From contig NW_026515548.1 of NCBI RefSeq assembly GCF_014898815.1, forward strand, positions 540,501 to 604,500: DNA of 64,000 nucleotides, written 5' to 3'. The notes beneath the pieces were generated by a model that saw only the letters and a program-made list of their open reading frames with translations, was not told the origin of the DNA and made no database searches. A program made the position numbers and the translations under genes. How positions within the stretch are numbered: position 1 is the first letter of the stretch; each line of letters starts with the position of its first letter. Positions 1 through 11,600 of this stretch are shown here, piece by piece. Source of the stretch: Panonychus citri (Eukaryota > Arthropoda > Arachnida > Trombidiformes > Tetranychidae).

Positions 1-672
1 TATAACCAAATTGATTGTTCACAGATAATTTCACTGATTCGTATCAATCCTTTGTGTATTTATTATTTCTCCATGTGAAGCCATCAAAATTGTAAACGTC
101 GGATACTATCAATCAACTACTGACAGATTATTCCGATGTCTTTCAGTTGTTTCTTTCTCTTGTTTTTTAAAATAATCAATTGTCCAAGTATTCACATTGA
201 TGAAAATCTATTGTTAACTATTGGGAAAATTTGATCCTTCAACAAATCATCGTCAGAATAAATCAATTGGGAGATTTTGTCAATATTACGTTCCTTAAAT
301 AAGCTTGTTAATTTATAAATAGCAGTTATCAGGTAATAATGAATAATCGTATAGATGAATAAATATCAAGGGTTTCATAGTAACTAGTCGATAATGTTTG
401 AATTGGCATTCAAACAATAGTTAGGGAAATACATTAAAACAGGTGTGAATAATTGATTTATTTCTGATTGATTGTTCTGATGTTCATTGAGCTTAAATTA
501 ACACAGTCAAACTTTTGACTGTTCACACTACACTCACTTCCTAGATAACCTGAGGTCAATTAATCCAGTGTCATTGAGCTTTAATTGGTTTTTGCCCATA
601 GGACTTATGAGTTTATTGAATGAAAGAAAATAAATTCACTTAATCATCTTTTTATTTTCTTCCCAATCACAG
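1..672 (+). other. Non-coding, probably serpin intron
   Basis: AT-rich sequence with no supportable exon. It ends in an AG acceptor at 671-672, directly in front of the serpin exon, so it is most simply the intron before that exon. Earlier serpin exons would lie upstream of the window. Confidence 0.55.
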
Positions 673-1266
673 GTTGTAGAGCTTCCATACATTGGAAATG
701 TCAGCATGATCTTCATTGTACCCACCGAATCCAACACTCTGTCCAGTTTGGTTCCTACATTGAATTCAACGGAATTAGATAATCTTTTGAGTTCCATGAG
801 TTCAACGAAGCTTCGAGTTGTTAATATTCCCAAATTCAAACTGGAAGATACCCACAAGTTACATGAGATTTTTCCTCGTATGGGAATGGACTTACCATTC
901 AGCGATTTGGCTCAACTTCCCAACATTGCAGAAAACTCTGAATTAAAAGTATCACAATCAATCCAAAAGGCTCTGATTGAGGTCGATGAAGAGGGAACTG
1001 TCGCTGCAGCTACAACACTCATTATCACCGTCTTAAGAATGAGTTACTTCCCAGCTGAAGATATTGTCATAGATCGTCCTTTCCTCTTTATGATTCGAGA
1101 CAATTTATCTGGAGTTAACCTTTTCATGGGTCAAATGAATAAGATGCCGAATCTTGATACGCCAACAGTATCCACCACCGCTATTCCAGCACAATCATCA
1201 TTATCACCAGTGCAATCCACTCCACCAGCCAGTAATCAAACTACAAACTCATCCACAGCTTTATAA
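673..1266 (+). CDS. Serpin, 3'-terminal exon (partial gene)
   Basis: C-terminal part (about 198 residues) of a serine protease inhibitor of the serpin fold. After the AG acceptor at 671-672 the frame opens with the strand motif VVELPYIGNVSMIFIVP. The reactive-centre hinge follows (EEGTVAAATT, 985-1020 region) and then the closing motif DRPFLFMIRD. Counting from hinge glycine P15, the predicted scissile bond is Arg-Met with Arg at 1036-1038, which would suit a trypsin-like target. The small-residue hinge fits an inhibitory serpin. Most serpins end shortly after the FMGQM strand; this one carries about 38 further residues rich in Ser, Thr and Pro. Family known, target inferred. The earlier two thirds of the protein is outside the window. 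Confidence 0.93.
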   Translation, partial: VVELPYIGNVSMIFIVPTESNTLSSLVPTLNSTELDNLLSSMSSTKLRVVNIPKFKLEDTHKLHEIFPRMGMDLPFSDLAQLPNIAENSELKVSQSIQKALIEVDEEGTVAAATTLIITVLRMSYFPAEDIVIDRPFLFMIRDNLSGVNLFMGQMNKMPNLDTPTVSTTAIPAQSSLSPVQSTPPASNQTTNSSTAL

Positions 1267-3460
1267 TCAATTGAACGATTAATGCGATTCCAAGTTTAAT
1301 GCACAAATCATGACAGTTAATTATCTTCTTTCAATTCAATAACTGATTACTTTGCAATAATTTACAGATACTAATAGTATAAATCTCGAGCTTATTGTTT
1401 TTGTTTTCTAAATTAACATAAATTACATCAACACTGAAAGTCAATTGTCTTTCATTTCCTCTTCCAATGTTACCCTTTCTGGCATTTTTATCTATTAATT
1501 AATCAATTGATTTCTGTCCTAAGCTTTTTGTAAGCTCAATCAAACGCACAATCTTGTTCTGAAAATCATTCGCAATCAACCATCATCTTTAATAATCCTT
1601 AATTGGATTCTCAAGTCTTGAAGCTCTTTTAAGTGTCAATGAAGATCAAGATTATTGTTGACTAGTTATATAAAAGCTTAATTATAATAATAAAAACATA
1701 AACAAAACTAAATCTTCATTTCAATATATGATCAATATGATTTCATTTCTATTAATTATTTTGATTCTCAAGCATATCCAGGGATCAATTTCTTGAGTGT
1801 CCTACATTTTGGATATAATCAAGAAAGTTAATCTTAATTACCCAACCAACAGACAATTTACTAATCACTTTTGCTTGTTCAATCATTTTCTTGTTTTTAT
1901 TATTGATTATCAAGTGTCTAATTGTTTACATAGACCATTGGAATTAACTTGATTAGAGTGACACAAATATCAATTGAAATCAATTTCCTTACTTTGAACA
2001 TTTCAACGATAATCAACTATGAAAATGTATTTTTAATTTGTTTGCAATTTTGATCAATGTGAAGCAATCAAATTGATTGTTTCGTATCAAGGCTAAGCTT
2101 GCAAATAGATTGGAAATACAAATGATTTCCTCTCTGGTGATTTAATTATTAGTCTTCTCGATTAACTAATATTGTTTCCATGTACAATCGTTGTCATGAA
2201 AAAGAAACGACTATCAATTAATTGGTCAATTCGATTTACTGTTGATAATATGCAAATATTTGCTCGCAGCAATTAAACTTTAATTGGCCTACGTGCATTT
2301 AATTGTGAGCCACTAATTGTCAACCTTGATAGATTTCATTAGGATTAAGATTAACCCATAGATGGAAGGTCATTTATCATTAAGATTCATCAAACTAATT
2401 TAGCCATTTAATTGGCCTCACAAATCTTAACTTTTTTTTATACATCACAATTAACCAACCAACTTACTCTAGTTAAAATCGCCTTGAATCAACATCATGA
2501 TTATGATTTTAATTGTAATCGTTATGCACCTTGGATCAGATGGATGAGTGAATTTACAACTCGCAACAACTTATCCCAAGATCCGGTTATGAATTTGAGT
2601 CTTTTTTTATTCCACCCACTGTAGTTTACTAGTCTCTCTCTCTCTCACCCAATTTACTCCCACAATTAACTGATTCTAATTTTAACAATATTTAGTTGGT
2701 TTAATTCATCGATTTCAATTCGGAATTGTATTTGTACAATGATCTCATGGTGATTCTCATTGTGTTTTGTTTGTAACTTAAATTGTCCACTGTTTCTAAC
2801 ATATTTTAATTGTATCATCGATTTATTTTCCTCTGTTTGATCAACTTAATTCAATTGTGTTGGAAAAGTGAAAATTTGGTCAGCTAAATCAATCAGTTGA
2901 TCAAATGAATGAACAGCTTAACTGAATTTGCCATAAACTATAATTAATCCAAATAAAATTAACATGGTAAGTTAATCTAACCCTCATTAATTATTAACAA
3001 TTTGCAATGGCTGAAATTAATTGAACAATTGATTGTAGCAATTAGAGCGTTGTTAATTAATCAATATTCTCTTACGGTAATTGGATCAATTTCAATTTGA
3101 AAGACAATTTTCATTTTGATTAACCTGAAAGTAATTGATTTAATATTACAAAGGTTTTAATTTTCATTTGTTTATTTTGTATTTTTTGATTCTTTGAAAT
3201 GTTTCACCTCACTGATTTAGTTAACTAATTGTCACCTTGAGTTTAAATTGTGGTGTTAAAAGGCGACTTAATTAAAATCATAACAAAGGTGTAGAGCTAA
3301 AACTGCAACAATCAAGTTAAATTATATCAACTGTCCTTGTATGTTTACGACTAATCTCAAACAATTAAGATGGTTATGATTTATGTTGATGTTCAATTAA
3401 CTCATGGAGCCATTTGATATCAGATAATTTTGCCTGACGAATTGGATTAATTTAACTAAA
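1267..3460. other. Intergenic, no gene seen
   Basis: About 2.2 kb of AT-rich spacer rich in CAATTA-type words. AATAAA at 1689-1694 could serve as the serpin poly(A) signal. The 70-codon open frame at 2412-2624 has no domain, signal peptide or splice context and is not accepted as a gene. Confidence 0.5.
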
Positions 3461-4991
3461 ATGATTTGTTTTTTCATTCAATTCAATGATCAGATTATTA
3501 TCTTGACCAGTTTTCTGGTGATGATCTTGATGATTCCGTTGATTGATTGTAAACCATTTTCAAAAGATGATTGGAAATCCCCACCATATCCTGATGATAC
3601 TTATTTTTATTCTGATTATAAACTTCCAGCCAAATTAATTACAAATCAAATTCACTCTCCTAGTCCACAAAATTGTCCTGAAACTGGTAAAACTTTATGC
3701 AAGGACGTTGATCAATATCCACTGTAAGTTATTCAAATCGATTTAGTTAATTACTCAATTAAAATTAGTTTTCTCTTGTGCTTAATAGTGAACAAATTTT
3801 GGATATTGTTAAATCAACCAATTCAGTCAATTTCAACTTCACCAGTATTTTTTCAGACGAGTCAACAAATGATCAACAGCCAATAATCAATGAACTACCA
3901 GCAATTAAAAGTAACACCAAAGGTATTTATGATTAAGAGTAAATCAATAATTTGTGATAATGATTTGTTTATTTGAATTTGAATTTTGTTTCGATTCTTA
4001 GGAATTAAAAAAAATGAGACTCGAGTGAGAATCAAATTAAACTCAAATGGTAACAGTCGCCGATCAGTTGGTTCAAGTTCGTTACCTAAACAAATTTTTG
4101 ATGCTTGGAAAAGTGTCCATGATGGTTTGCCCGAAGTAAATGTTAACGATAGTCCTTCAATAGTTGACCTTAAAACAGGTAATAAGACTGAAAAGACTGT
4201 TCGATTAGGATCATCATCTTCGCCATCCACATCCACATCACCATCGACAATATCTAAAGGATTGAACAATAACAATACTGCCGTTAATGTTGAGAAGACT
4301 TATCGAGTTCGAAGAAAGCTCGAACCATCCGAAGATAACCTGGAAAAAGAGGAAATTTGCGCTTCAAAGACCATGTACATCACTCCAAGAGCGGCTTTGA
4401 ATGATAGATCTGAGTGGAAATTCATTGTTAATCTCGGTGAACAGGATACGCGATTAAAGCAGATTATCAAAGTTGAAGTTTGTCTGTAAGTACTTATGAT
4501 CATTACGAATTGAGATGTTCGAGGAAAAAGTTGTAATTAGCTAAATCATTGGCAGGAAGTCGTCGAAAGGTGATTTTTGAAATTTTGATCATTTTCAATG
4601 AGAAAATTGAACTTGACTCTTAAATTGAAGGTTCAGGCTGAACCTTTTTGAGAGACTTGGAAACTAACAGATGACTGATTGATTAACTCTGAATTGAAAA
4701 AAGATTGGAAAAGTTAACCGAAGATATTTCTCAGGAAATACTTGAGTTTCATTGATGAAAATTAATTTGTGATTTTAATTGTGCTTTTTAATTATCAGAA
4801 AAAGTGGATCCTCATGTTCATCGTCGATTTCACTTCCATTTGGATACAAAACGAGATGCAAACAAAAGTATATAAAGAAAAAACTTTTAGCATTGGACGC
4901 GAATGGAGTGACCACATCGACGGACAATTTTTTCGTTCCTTCTTGTTGTTCCTGTCAAATTTATCGAGAAATTAAAAAAACTAGAAGATAG
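3461..4991 (+). CDS. Spätzle-like cystine-knot ligand
   Basis: Secreted neurotrophin-fold ligand of the Spätzle family, whose known members activate Toll receptors after proteolysis. Four exons join with matching phases: 3461-3723, 3789-3922, 4002-4485, 4799-4991, giving 357 residues. A hydrophobic stretch near residues 12-30 acts as signal peptide. The prodomain contains YPDDTYFYSDYKLP and an EQILDIVKS helix. A basic RVRR (4306-4317) is a likely pro-protein cleavage site before the knot. The knot shows seven cysteines in the expected spacing: EEIC, VEVC, SSC, TRC, then PSCC and SC, with the Spätzle-typical EWKFIVN. The prodomain has a Ser/Thr-rich linker. Which Spätzle paralogue it represents cannot be decided. 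It converges on NDUFAF4. Confidence 0.93.
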
Positions 4992-5128
4992 AAAGACGTT
5001 TTAATGTCGATTGCAAGTATTAAACAGAAAATACAACATAATCTAACTGCCATTTAATCAAAGGATCAACAATTAACAAAGATTGTCCAAATTCTCAAAT
5101 GTAATTTTGATAACATGATCTATTCATA

Positions 5129-5134
5129 AATAAA
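5129..5134 (+). promoter_or_regulatory. Poly(A) signal, Spätzle-like gene
   Basis: AATAAA lies 138 nt after the Spätzle-like stop codon, on the same strand. Confidence 0.55.
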
Positions 5135-5211
5135 CCATAGAAAACTTTATACTTAATTACGAGAATAAAAATTAATGATTTGATGATAAATGTACGAGTA
5201 AATGAATGTGT

Positions 5212-5322
5212 GAACATGGACAATCGATAAACGATCTGAAAATTCATCCACAAGATCCCAACCTGATTCTCTCAGCAAGTAAAGACTATTCCCTGCGACA
5301 GTGGAACCTTAAAAGTCAATTA
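5212..5322 (+). pseudogene. ESC/EED WD-repeat fragment
   Basis: A 37-codon stretch reads GQSINDLKIHPQDPNLILSA then SKDYSLRQWNLKSQL. This closely follows one WD repeat of the Polycomb protein ESC/EED (animal EED has a GHGNAINELKFHP-type repeat at this place). No splice sites, start or other WD repeats surround it, and the frame soon ends. It is therefore a displaced fragment, not a gene. It sits between the convergent ends of the Spätzle-like gene and NDUFAF4. Assignment is from recalled family pattern; an alignment search would settle it. Confidence 0.75.
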
Positions 5323-5369
5323 TACGACCGACCAAACGTAATTCAATTAGCTTAATTTTCTGTAACCTT

Positions 5370-5375
5370 TTTATT
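5370..5375 (-). promoter_or_regulatory. Poly(A) signal, NDUFAF4
   Basis: TTTATT on the + strand (AATAAA on the - strand) lies about 70 nt beyond the NDUFAF4 stop codon. Confidence 0.5.
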
Positions 5376-5443
5376 TACACCTCAATCGGTTCTTATTCTT
5401 ATTTACGACAATTTATATAATTCATCTACTTTGTAATTTACAC

Positions 5444-6194
5444 TTAAGCCGAATCAATTTGTTTGGCCTTTTCTTTTTTCTCTGTCTCTAACTTTTTCAG
5501 CTCCTCTTCGATTGGAGTTGAACTGTTGATCATCGCTATCGAATCCATTTTCGCTGATTTATTCCAAGGAGGTAAACCAGTGTAGTCCCCTGTCTCTGAG
5601 GCAGGTTGATACAATTCGAAAGCTTTAAAATGTCGAACTAAATTAGCAGCATCTTGTTCCTGGAGGTCATACTTTTCGGCGATTTCGGAAGCACTTGGGG
5701 GCACTTTGGATGATGCATATTCCATGACAAGATTGGTTGTTCGGGTTAATGAAATTCTACCTTTGGGAATAACTTTCGGTTCGATTTCGCCAAACATATG
5801 AGGCAATGCGAAAGTCTCTCTTTTCACTGGTAATTTCGATTTATCCGTTTTGATCAAGTTTGTGTCAGGCGAACCATAAGATGTAACTCGAATCTTCTTT
5901 AGCCATTCAAGCAGACTTTTCGGCTTCTCGGCGGTCAAGTTTCTTAACTCAGGGTGTTCTAGATCAAATAAAGAAGCAAAGATTCAATTAGTAAAAACAA
6001 CTAATGAAAAGACAAAACCATTTACCTTCAATATATTTGAAAATTTTCTCTTGTGTTGTCAAGTGTTTAGGAGCCGCTTCTCGTTTAGTCACTGAGATCG
6101 CTTTGTAAGCTCGTTCTTCAACATTATAGTTCTGAATCGGTCGTTTGATTAGTGTGTCAAAAACACTTTTGACCAATTTTCTGACTCGATTCAT
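5444..6194 (-). CDS. NDUFAF4: Complex I assembly factor NDUFAF4
   Basis: Mitochondrial assembly factor for NADH:ubiquinone oxidoreductase (complex I). Two exons, 6194-6026 and 5958-5444, join in phase across a 67-nt intron and give 227 residues. The family signature is clear: NYNVEERAYKAIS and KREAAPKHLTT near the N-terminus, IPKGRISL in the middle, and the helical AEKYDLQEQDAANLVRHFKA motif near residue 180. Human NDUFAF4 is 175 residues; the extra length is a Lys/Glu-rich C-terminal tail and a longer N-terminus. The start ATG at 6194 precedes a basic amphipathic stretch (MNRVRKLVKSVFDTLIKR) that could help mitochondrial targeting or membrane attachment. It converges with the Spätzle-like gene. 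No intact upstream gene shares its promoter region. Confidence 0.92.
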
Positions 6195-6370
6195 CAGGGA
6201 ATAAGAATAAAATCAACACAACAGTAGAATAACAAAAAACCACAAAACAAGAGAGAAAAGTCGGTTGTCTATTCTTACGAAAATGGAATCGATCATCAGC
6301 TGTGAGATTCGATTCTATCGATTCCTAACTAATCGAAAAAAGTTCAGCTCAAAGAGTAAAAGTTTACCTG

Positions 6371-6970
6371 ATGAAAACCATTTGTAATGAGAAAGAAAAG
6401 AAAAGAAAGTTTGAAAGACTCGAACTAACGAAGGATCAGCTTTTAGAAATGTTCTCTTATAATCAATTCAAAGTCCGAATTCTAAATAAAAAAGTGAAAG
6501 AAGATCGAACATCAGTTTATCGATGTGTTGCTCATATTTACAATACACTTATAAATTTCATTCGAAAAGAGTATCGTGGAAGAGGATTCAAAGAAGTTAT
6601 TTCACCAAATATTTATAACACTAAACTCTGGGAGACTTCGGGCCATTGGCAACATTACAAAGATAAGATGTCTAGGAAATTGTCTCATCTTCGATTCTCG
6701 TACCCGATCTTGGAAAGAATTACCAATTAAATTCGCTGAATTCGATGTTCTCCATCGAAATGAAGTCTCTGGTGCTCTTTCCGGGTTAACGTGAGTCCGT
6801 CGATTCGGTGAGCTTGAAAATTGGAATAGCGCCGAAGAAGCTTTGAACAAACGCTTTAAATGCTAGTGGGCACAAATGGTAGCTCAATCACGGCGATGGT
6901 GCTTTCTATGGACCTAAAATCGATATAACTGTGAAAGATGTTCTTAAAGGTGGACAATTTAATGGAGAAA
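6371..6970 (+). pseudogene. Threonyl-tRNA synthetase fragment
   Basis: Decayed copy of cytosolic threonyl-tRNA synthetase. It begins in the N-terminal editing region (LELTKDQLLEMFSYNQFKVR, then TSVYRC), jumps with loss of most of the editing domain to the class II catalytic part (IYNTLINFIRKEYRGRGFKE, TSGHWQHY), changes frame near 6675 into IFDSRTRSWKELP and VLHRNEVSGALSGLT, meets a stop at 6789-6791, and later shows HGDGAFYGPKIDITVKDVL after another stop (6871-6873). At least three internal deletions and two stops make it non-functional. No introns are visible, so it may be a retrocopy or an exon-derived fragment. It lies beside fragments of EED and POMT2. Confidence 0.88.
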
Positions 6971-7047
6971 TATTCCGTATTTAAAGGTTTTAAAGCAGAA
7001 GAAGCTTTCTAATCGTTGTAAAACTTATCATCATCCATTTTCTTTCT

Positions 7048-8190
7048 TAAATTGTATTGACCCGATAAAAGTGAATATAATTTGTTTCGTTTTGTTTGAT
7101 TGTTTGATTTAGGAAAAATAAATAAACTCTTTTAATTGACGTTAAGAAAATTCATTCACATCTCAGGTTTTTGAAAACGAGATCCTATTAAAATATTAAA
7201 ATTCTCAAGATTCGAGCCATCTTAATTCTGTTAATGTGTGATTCGATTCAGCTCCTGGTTCAACTTTGGTTCCATAACTTAAAGGGGAGAAGAGGTAAAA
7301 ACTATGAACAATTGATGAAAAGACGACCCCATAGGTTTTGAAGTGACCTCCCCTTCCTTTGGTTTGAGTCCAGCGTTTCCCTGGAGCATAACTGCATGAG
7401 ATTCAATCAATTTCTCGAGAAAAGAAGGAGCATATTCTCTGAAACTCGCATTCGGTAAACGCGGGAAAAAATTATCTTCGATATTCCAGACAGAATTTTT
7501 TTCAAGCACATTCGGAGAACAAGTAACTTCCATCTGTTCATAGCCCCATTTAGGTAATTGCTTCGAGTGAGAGTGAAGAGCACAACCTACAAAGTAATGT
7601 ACCAATCGAAATTTAATGGTTATCGTCGACAAGATTTCTCCCTGTTTTCCTTTGTCGATCTCTACTCTCCAAACATCATTTGCATCGCCAACACCATTTT
7701 CTCCATAACAAGTGACTTGATAGTGTTTTTTGGTTACTGGTGCTCGTTCTCGATGGCCATGTAAATTTCGAGTTGTCACTTGGTGTTCCAAGCGAACCAG
7801 ATCTCCATGTTTAACAAGCTCGATTTCATCCTTTTCTGGATTCGGCTCTTTGTCATACTTTTTGACAATCCATTTGTTGTTTTCATCTTTATGTGAATAA
7901 GCGGTGACTTGTTGTTGTCTTGCTCCAACTCCATCAGGGTAAAGGTGCCAATGAGAGTGGAGATAACCACCGCCAGTGCGATGGTTTTTAAGAGTAATCA
8001 CAGCCCCATAGGCGACATGACGAGGCATTGATGTGTTGAACAATGAGCTACCTTCTAATTGCGATTGAAAGGCTGAACTGTAGAACCCGTCACCAGGTCC
8101 ACTTTTGTAGAGCACAGCCAAGTGTATCCAGAAAAAAGTGACACAAAACTCATTCACTGACCCCATAAACGAACCAACTACGAAAAAGCA
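7048..8190 (-). pseudogene. Truncated POMT2 copy (MIR-domain piece)
   Basis: Near-identical partial copy of the POMT2 gene at 15.2-17.0 kb in the same orientation; it also includes about 140 bp beyond the POMT2 stop. Relative to the parent it lacks about 250 bp (parent around 16.71-16.96 kb, transmembrane and loop region) and about 400 bp (parent around 15.50-15.90 kb, C-terminal membrane region). The first loss keeps the frame; the second shifts it, so the last residues are a frame-shifted reading of the C-terminus. An open frame of 308 codons (8205-7279) remains across the MIR domain. A few substitutions separate it from the parent, so it is recent. It has no signal or promoter region of its own. 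Function as a soluble MIR protein cannot be excluded but is unlikely. Confidence 0.85.
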
Positions 8191-8205
8191 GAAGAAAAAA
8201 TACAA

Positions 8206-8658
8206 AATTTGATGACATTTGCAAGTCTTTCTTTCACTGAGTCAAACAAGAATCAGATTATTGCAAATTACTCTCAAAAGGTGAGATGAAAAAAGTAAAT
8301 GATATGAGCGGATTAATATTTTCCATTTATCAAAATTTAGGCAAAAAACAAGAAAATTTATGAAAAAGGAAAACGTTGGCGCAAAAGTTAATCGTTTGTG
8401 AGCAAGAAAAGACAAGTTGACGAAAGTAACAGTGAAATAAATGCATTCGCTTGTTTTTTTGAATTTCGCTTCGATTATTGTCCTTGTCTATCATATTGTA
8501 TTGACTTGGCTTGAGATCGACACGAAACATTTTGATCGGGAACAGAAAAACTCCTTTTTGATTTGTACTCGGTCCCATCTCTTTAATTTTTGATCTGTTT
8601 TTAATATAAATCGGCTTTACAAATAATTTAAATTGCTACGTGAATTTACAGTTACAGA
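8206..8658. other. Spacer, nothing recognised
   Basis: AT-rich spacer between the POMT2 fragment and the 3' end of RASA1. An 82-codon frame on the - strand (8578-8330) has no recognisable domain. A 17-nt string (tttgtgagcaagaaaag) near 8394 recurs near 15030, beside the intact POMT2. Confidence 0.4.
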
Positions 8659-11600
8659 TCAACTTAATGTTTGCTGAAAAGCTTCAGAGTAATGAAGTTT
8701 GTGCTTAGTGAGCATATCAGAGACTGCGACCAGTTTTCTGAGTGTTGTCTGTTGCGAAAAAGAAAGTATAAAAATGGTTGAATATATTAATCAAAAATTA
8801 GAACGAAAACTTACTCGATTGTGACTAAGACTGTAGATTTCATCCTTATACAATTCACACAGTGAATGGACTGTTGCTAGTTCTCTAGCGGCATCTCCTC
8901 TTGGAATATCTTCTGGGTCAGGGCAATCATGGATACTCTGAATAGTGAGATAAATTTAATAAGCATCAAGATTGGATGTAACCATTTAAACTAACCGATA
9001 AATCATTGAGAAACTTGATCATTCGAGCTTTGTTTTTCAGAATAAACGGATTGACAACTTCCATCCATGGCTCCTGGATGAAGAAATTAATAAGCAAACG
9101 ATTAGGTGAATGACAAACAAATAGAAAACAAAGTTAAAATCAAAATAAAATTTGGAAATTCGATCAAGATGAGATGTTAATGGTAATTAGAGGTACATGC
9201 AAATGATAACATGTACGAACCCTTTTGTTAGGAGGAATTACCTCTCCGAAGCGATCAGAGTGAATAAGATTCTGGTTTGTATTTAGGTTAGTAAATATTT
9301 AACAATAGATTAGTGCTTATCATCAAGATTAAGTGTTAGTTGTTGTATGGAAAGTTCGTTATTAGATTGGACAAGAACGCAAATTAATTCAATTTAATTT
9401 ACCTTAACACCGAATTCAACCAGATTTGCCAAATTCTGTAAAGATTTGGCAATGAGAATAAGACTTCTTCCGGCTATTTCAGAAGGTGTTTCTGTGAACA
9501 AAAAGTGTATATTATAGAAAAAGACAATTCAACAAGATTGAGATTCCTTGTCTTCTTCTTCTTGGTTGGAAATTATCTTCTACTGAAAGTTTGTAAGAAA
9601 ATCTATTCACTGAATTGGGATGAAAACACGAATTAGAAAGAAAATCTGAGTTAAAGTTTTCTTTCGATAAATTCATGTGTAAGCTTGACTTCATCTTTCA
9701 CAGGAAGATGATGATTATTGATGAGAAAAAGACTGAGAAGAGGAAAAAGAAGATAAGGATGATCATCAAGATAGAATTTAATGAAATTTATCTATGCTGA
9801 TGAGATAAAAGTTACCACTACGAACCATTTATAATGTTGAATACTCGTGGATTGAGAATAGCAGGACAAATAAGACGAAGAAAGATGAAACTTCTGCAAG
9901 AGATACCAAAATAGTGATGAATAATTTACGGTCGATTGATTATCAATAGAATGAAAAAATGGACTGATTGATGCTTACCCGACAACTTGTGTTTTAACAT
10001 AATGATCATTAGGCCATTTAGCGGCAACGGCTCGCTGCAAACACCCACAAATGTATCTGAGTGTAGGTGGACAATAATCGACAGAACGGAATATTTTCTC
10101 AACAACATCATCAAGAAGCGATAATAGATGTTCAGCGTTGGCACACGCTTCTTGTAGACTGTCCAGTCGACTAGGATTGAGTTCACATGATTGTCGAGTC
10201 TCAAGAACTCGTTGCAAACTGTCTTTCAAGGCTTTCATTAGAAAAGTATGACACGTTACCCTCATGTATTGATCCATTAGAGTCGTTGTCAGAGAGTTCA
10301 TGCGAAACAACGTCGATGTTTCGTTTTCTCTTTTAATTTCTCTTTCGATCATCGACTTGAGCAGAATAGCTTCTTTGGATTCGTGTTTGAAAACACGTAA
10401 CAGCGCATTTCCTAATGGAGCACGGTCGCGGTGGCAAAACTCTTCTAAAACTGAGATAACTTCAAGATCTTCAGACATGAGCAACTCTTTCAAGGCATCA
10501 TACTCGTGCAAAGGCATAATCAACTCGTGGACATAACGTATTCGTACTCTCAGTGAGCCCCATTCATTGTTCATCGGTGGACATATACCAGTCAATGGAA
10601 ACCAATCTTCAATTTCAATGCCGTTATTGAGCTTATTTAACTCAACTAACATCTCGGCCACCTCCGTGTCCTTTGATCGTTTCCCTTTCGTGTAAAGATT
10701 GATTGAAAATGAATTCACATCACATGGTATGTCCTCGAGAATAAAATCCTCCTCCCAAATGGGATCGGGTGGACACTTGACTTGAGTTCGACAAACTTTC
10801 ACTTGATTAAGTGATATGATACAGAATGGATGAGGGACTAGTTTGATAGGTAATCGATGAGCTTCTAATAAGGTAACGAACAGAGTTCGCACTTCTGTTG
10901 CATTAGATGCCAGAGATTGGCCTTTCATCATTTGTTGAACACAGAACGGTTTGATGGCTTGAACCCATTCCTGTTTAAGGGGAAAAATTAATTGCAAAAT
11001 AATTAATAAACTTATTAACTGTAATTTACCTTCAACCAAAAAAGTTGATTACTAAGATTGGAGTATAAAAACAAGTTTACAAATGATATACAAGGCGATT
11101 CGTTTCGTTCTTGTTAATGAGTAACATCCTGCTTCGTGATGAAAAGGAAGCATAATGACAGAAAATAAAGTAAAATTGAAGAGAAACTGAATTAAGATAC
11201 TGAATTTGATTCAGTTCTTTGCTTCTAGAAAAGTCATCGAAATGAATATAATAAATTAACTATGGTGAAAATGATATAATTGCTGAATGCAAGTTTATAT
11301 CAAAAGTAATGTGTTGGGTGAGAGTTTGACCAAAACTGATTCGATGAAAATTGTTATCGTCAAGAGCAATAAGGAAACATGAGAGTCGACAAAGAAAAGA
11401 GAATCGAAATTATCAAAATAAGGTAAATAGATTTACCTGGAGGATTTCATAAGATGGTGCACATAAATAATAAACTGTACTCATACAGGGCAATGGTCTT
11501 TCGACTAATTGAAAGCAATTCGGCCGGTCGAATAAAGAATCGTGAGCAAGATATAAGAAACTGTAATTTAAGTCAACCAATCCCTTTGGTCTGGTTCGAC

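Noticed and set aside
2412..2624. 70-codon + frame in the serpin-Spätzle spacer
   Set aside because: No domain, signal peptide, splice or poly(A) context; composition is that of the surrounding AT-rich DNA.
3895..4275. 126-codon - frame opposite the Spätzle-like exon 3
   Set aside because: Antisense shadow of a well-supported exon.
7279..8205. 308-codon frame as an independent MIR-domain gene
   Set aside because: It is a recent fragment of POMT2 with two internal deletions, one of which shifts the frame at the C-terminus, and it has no upstream exons.
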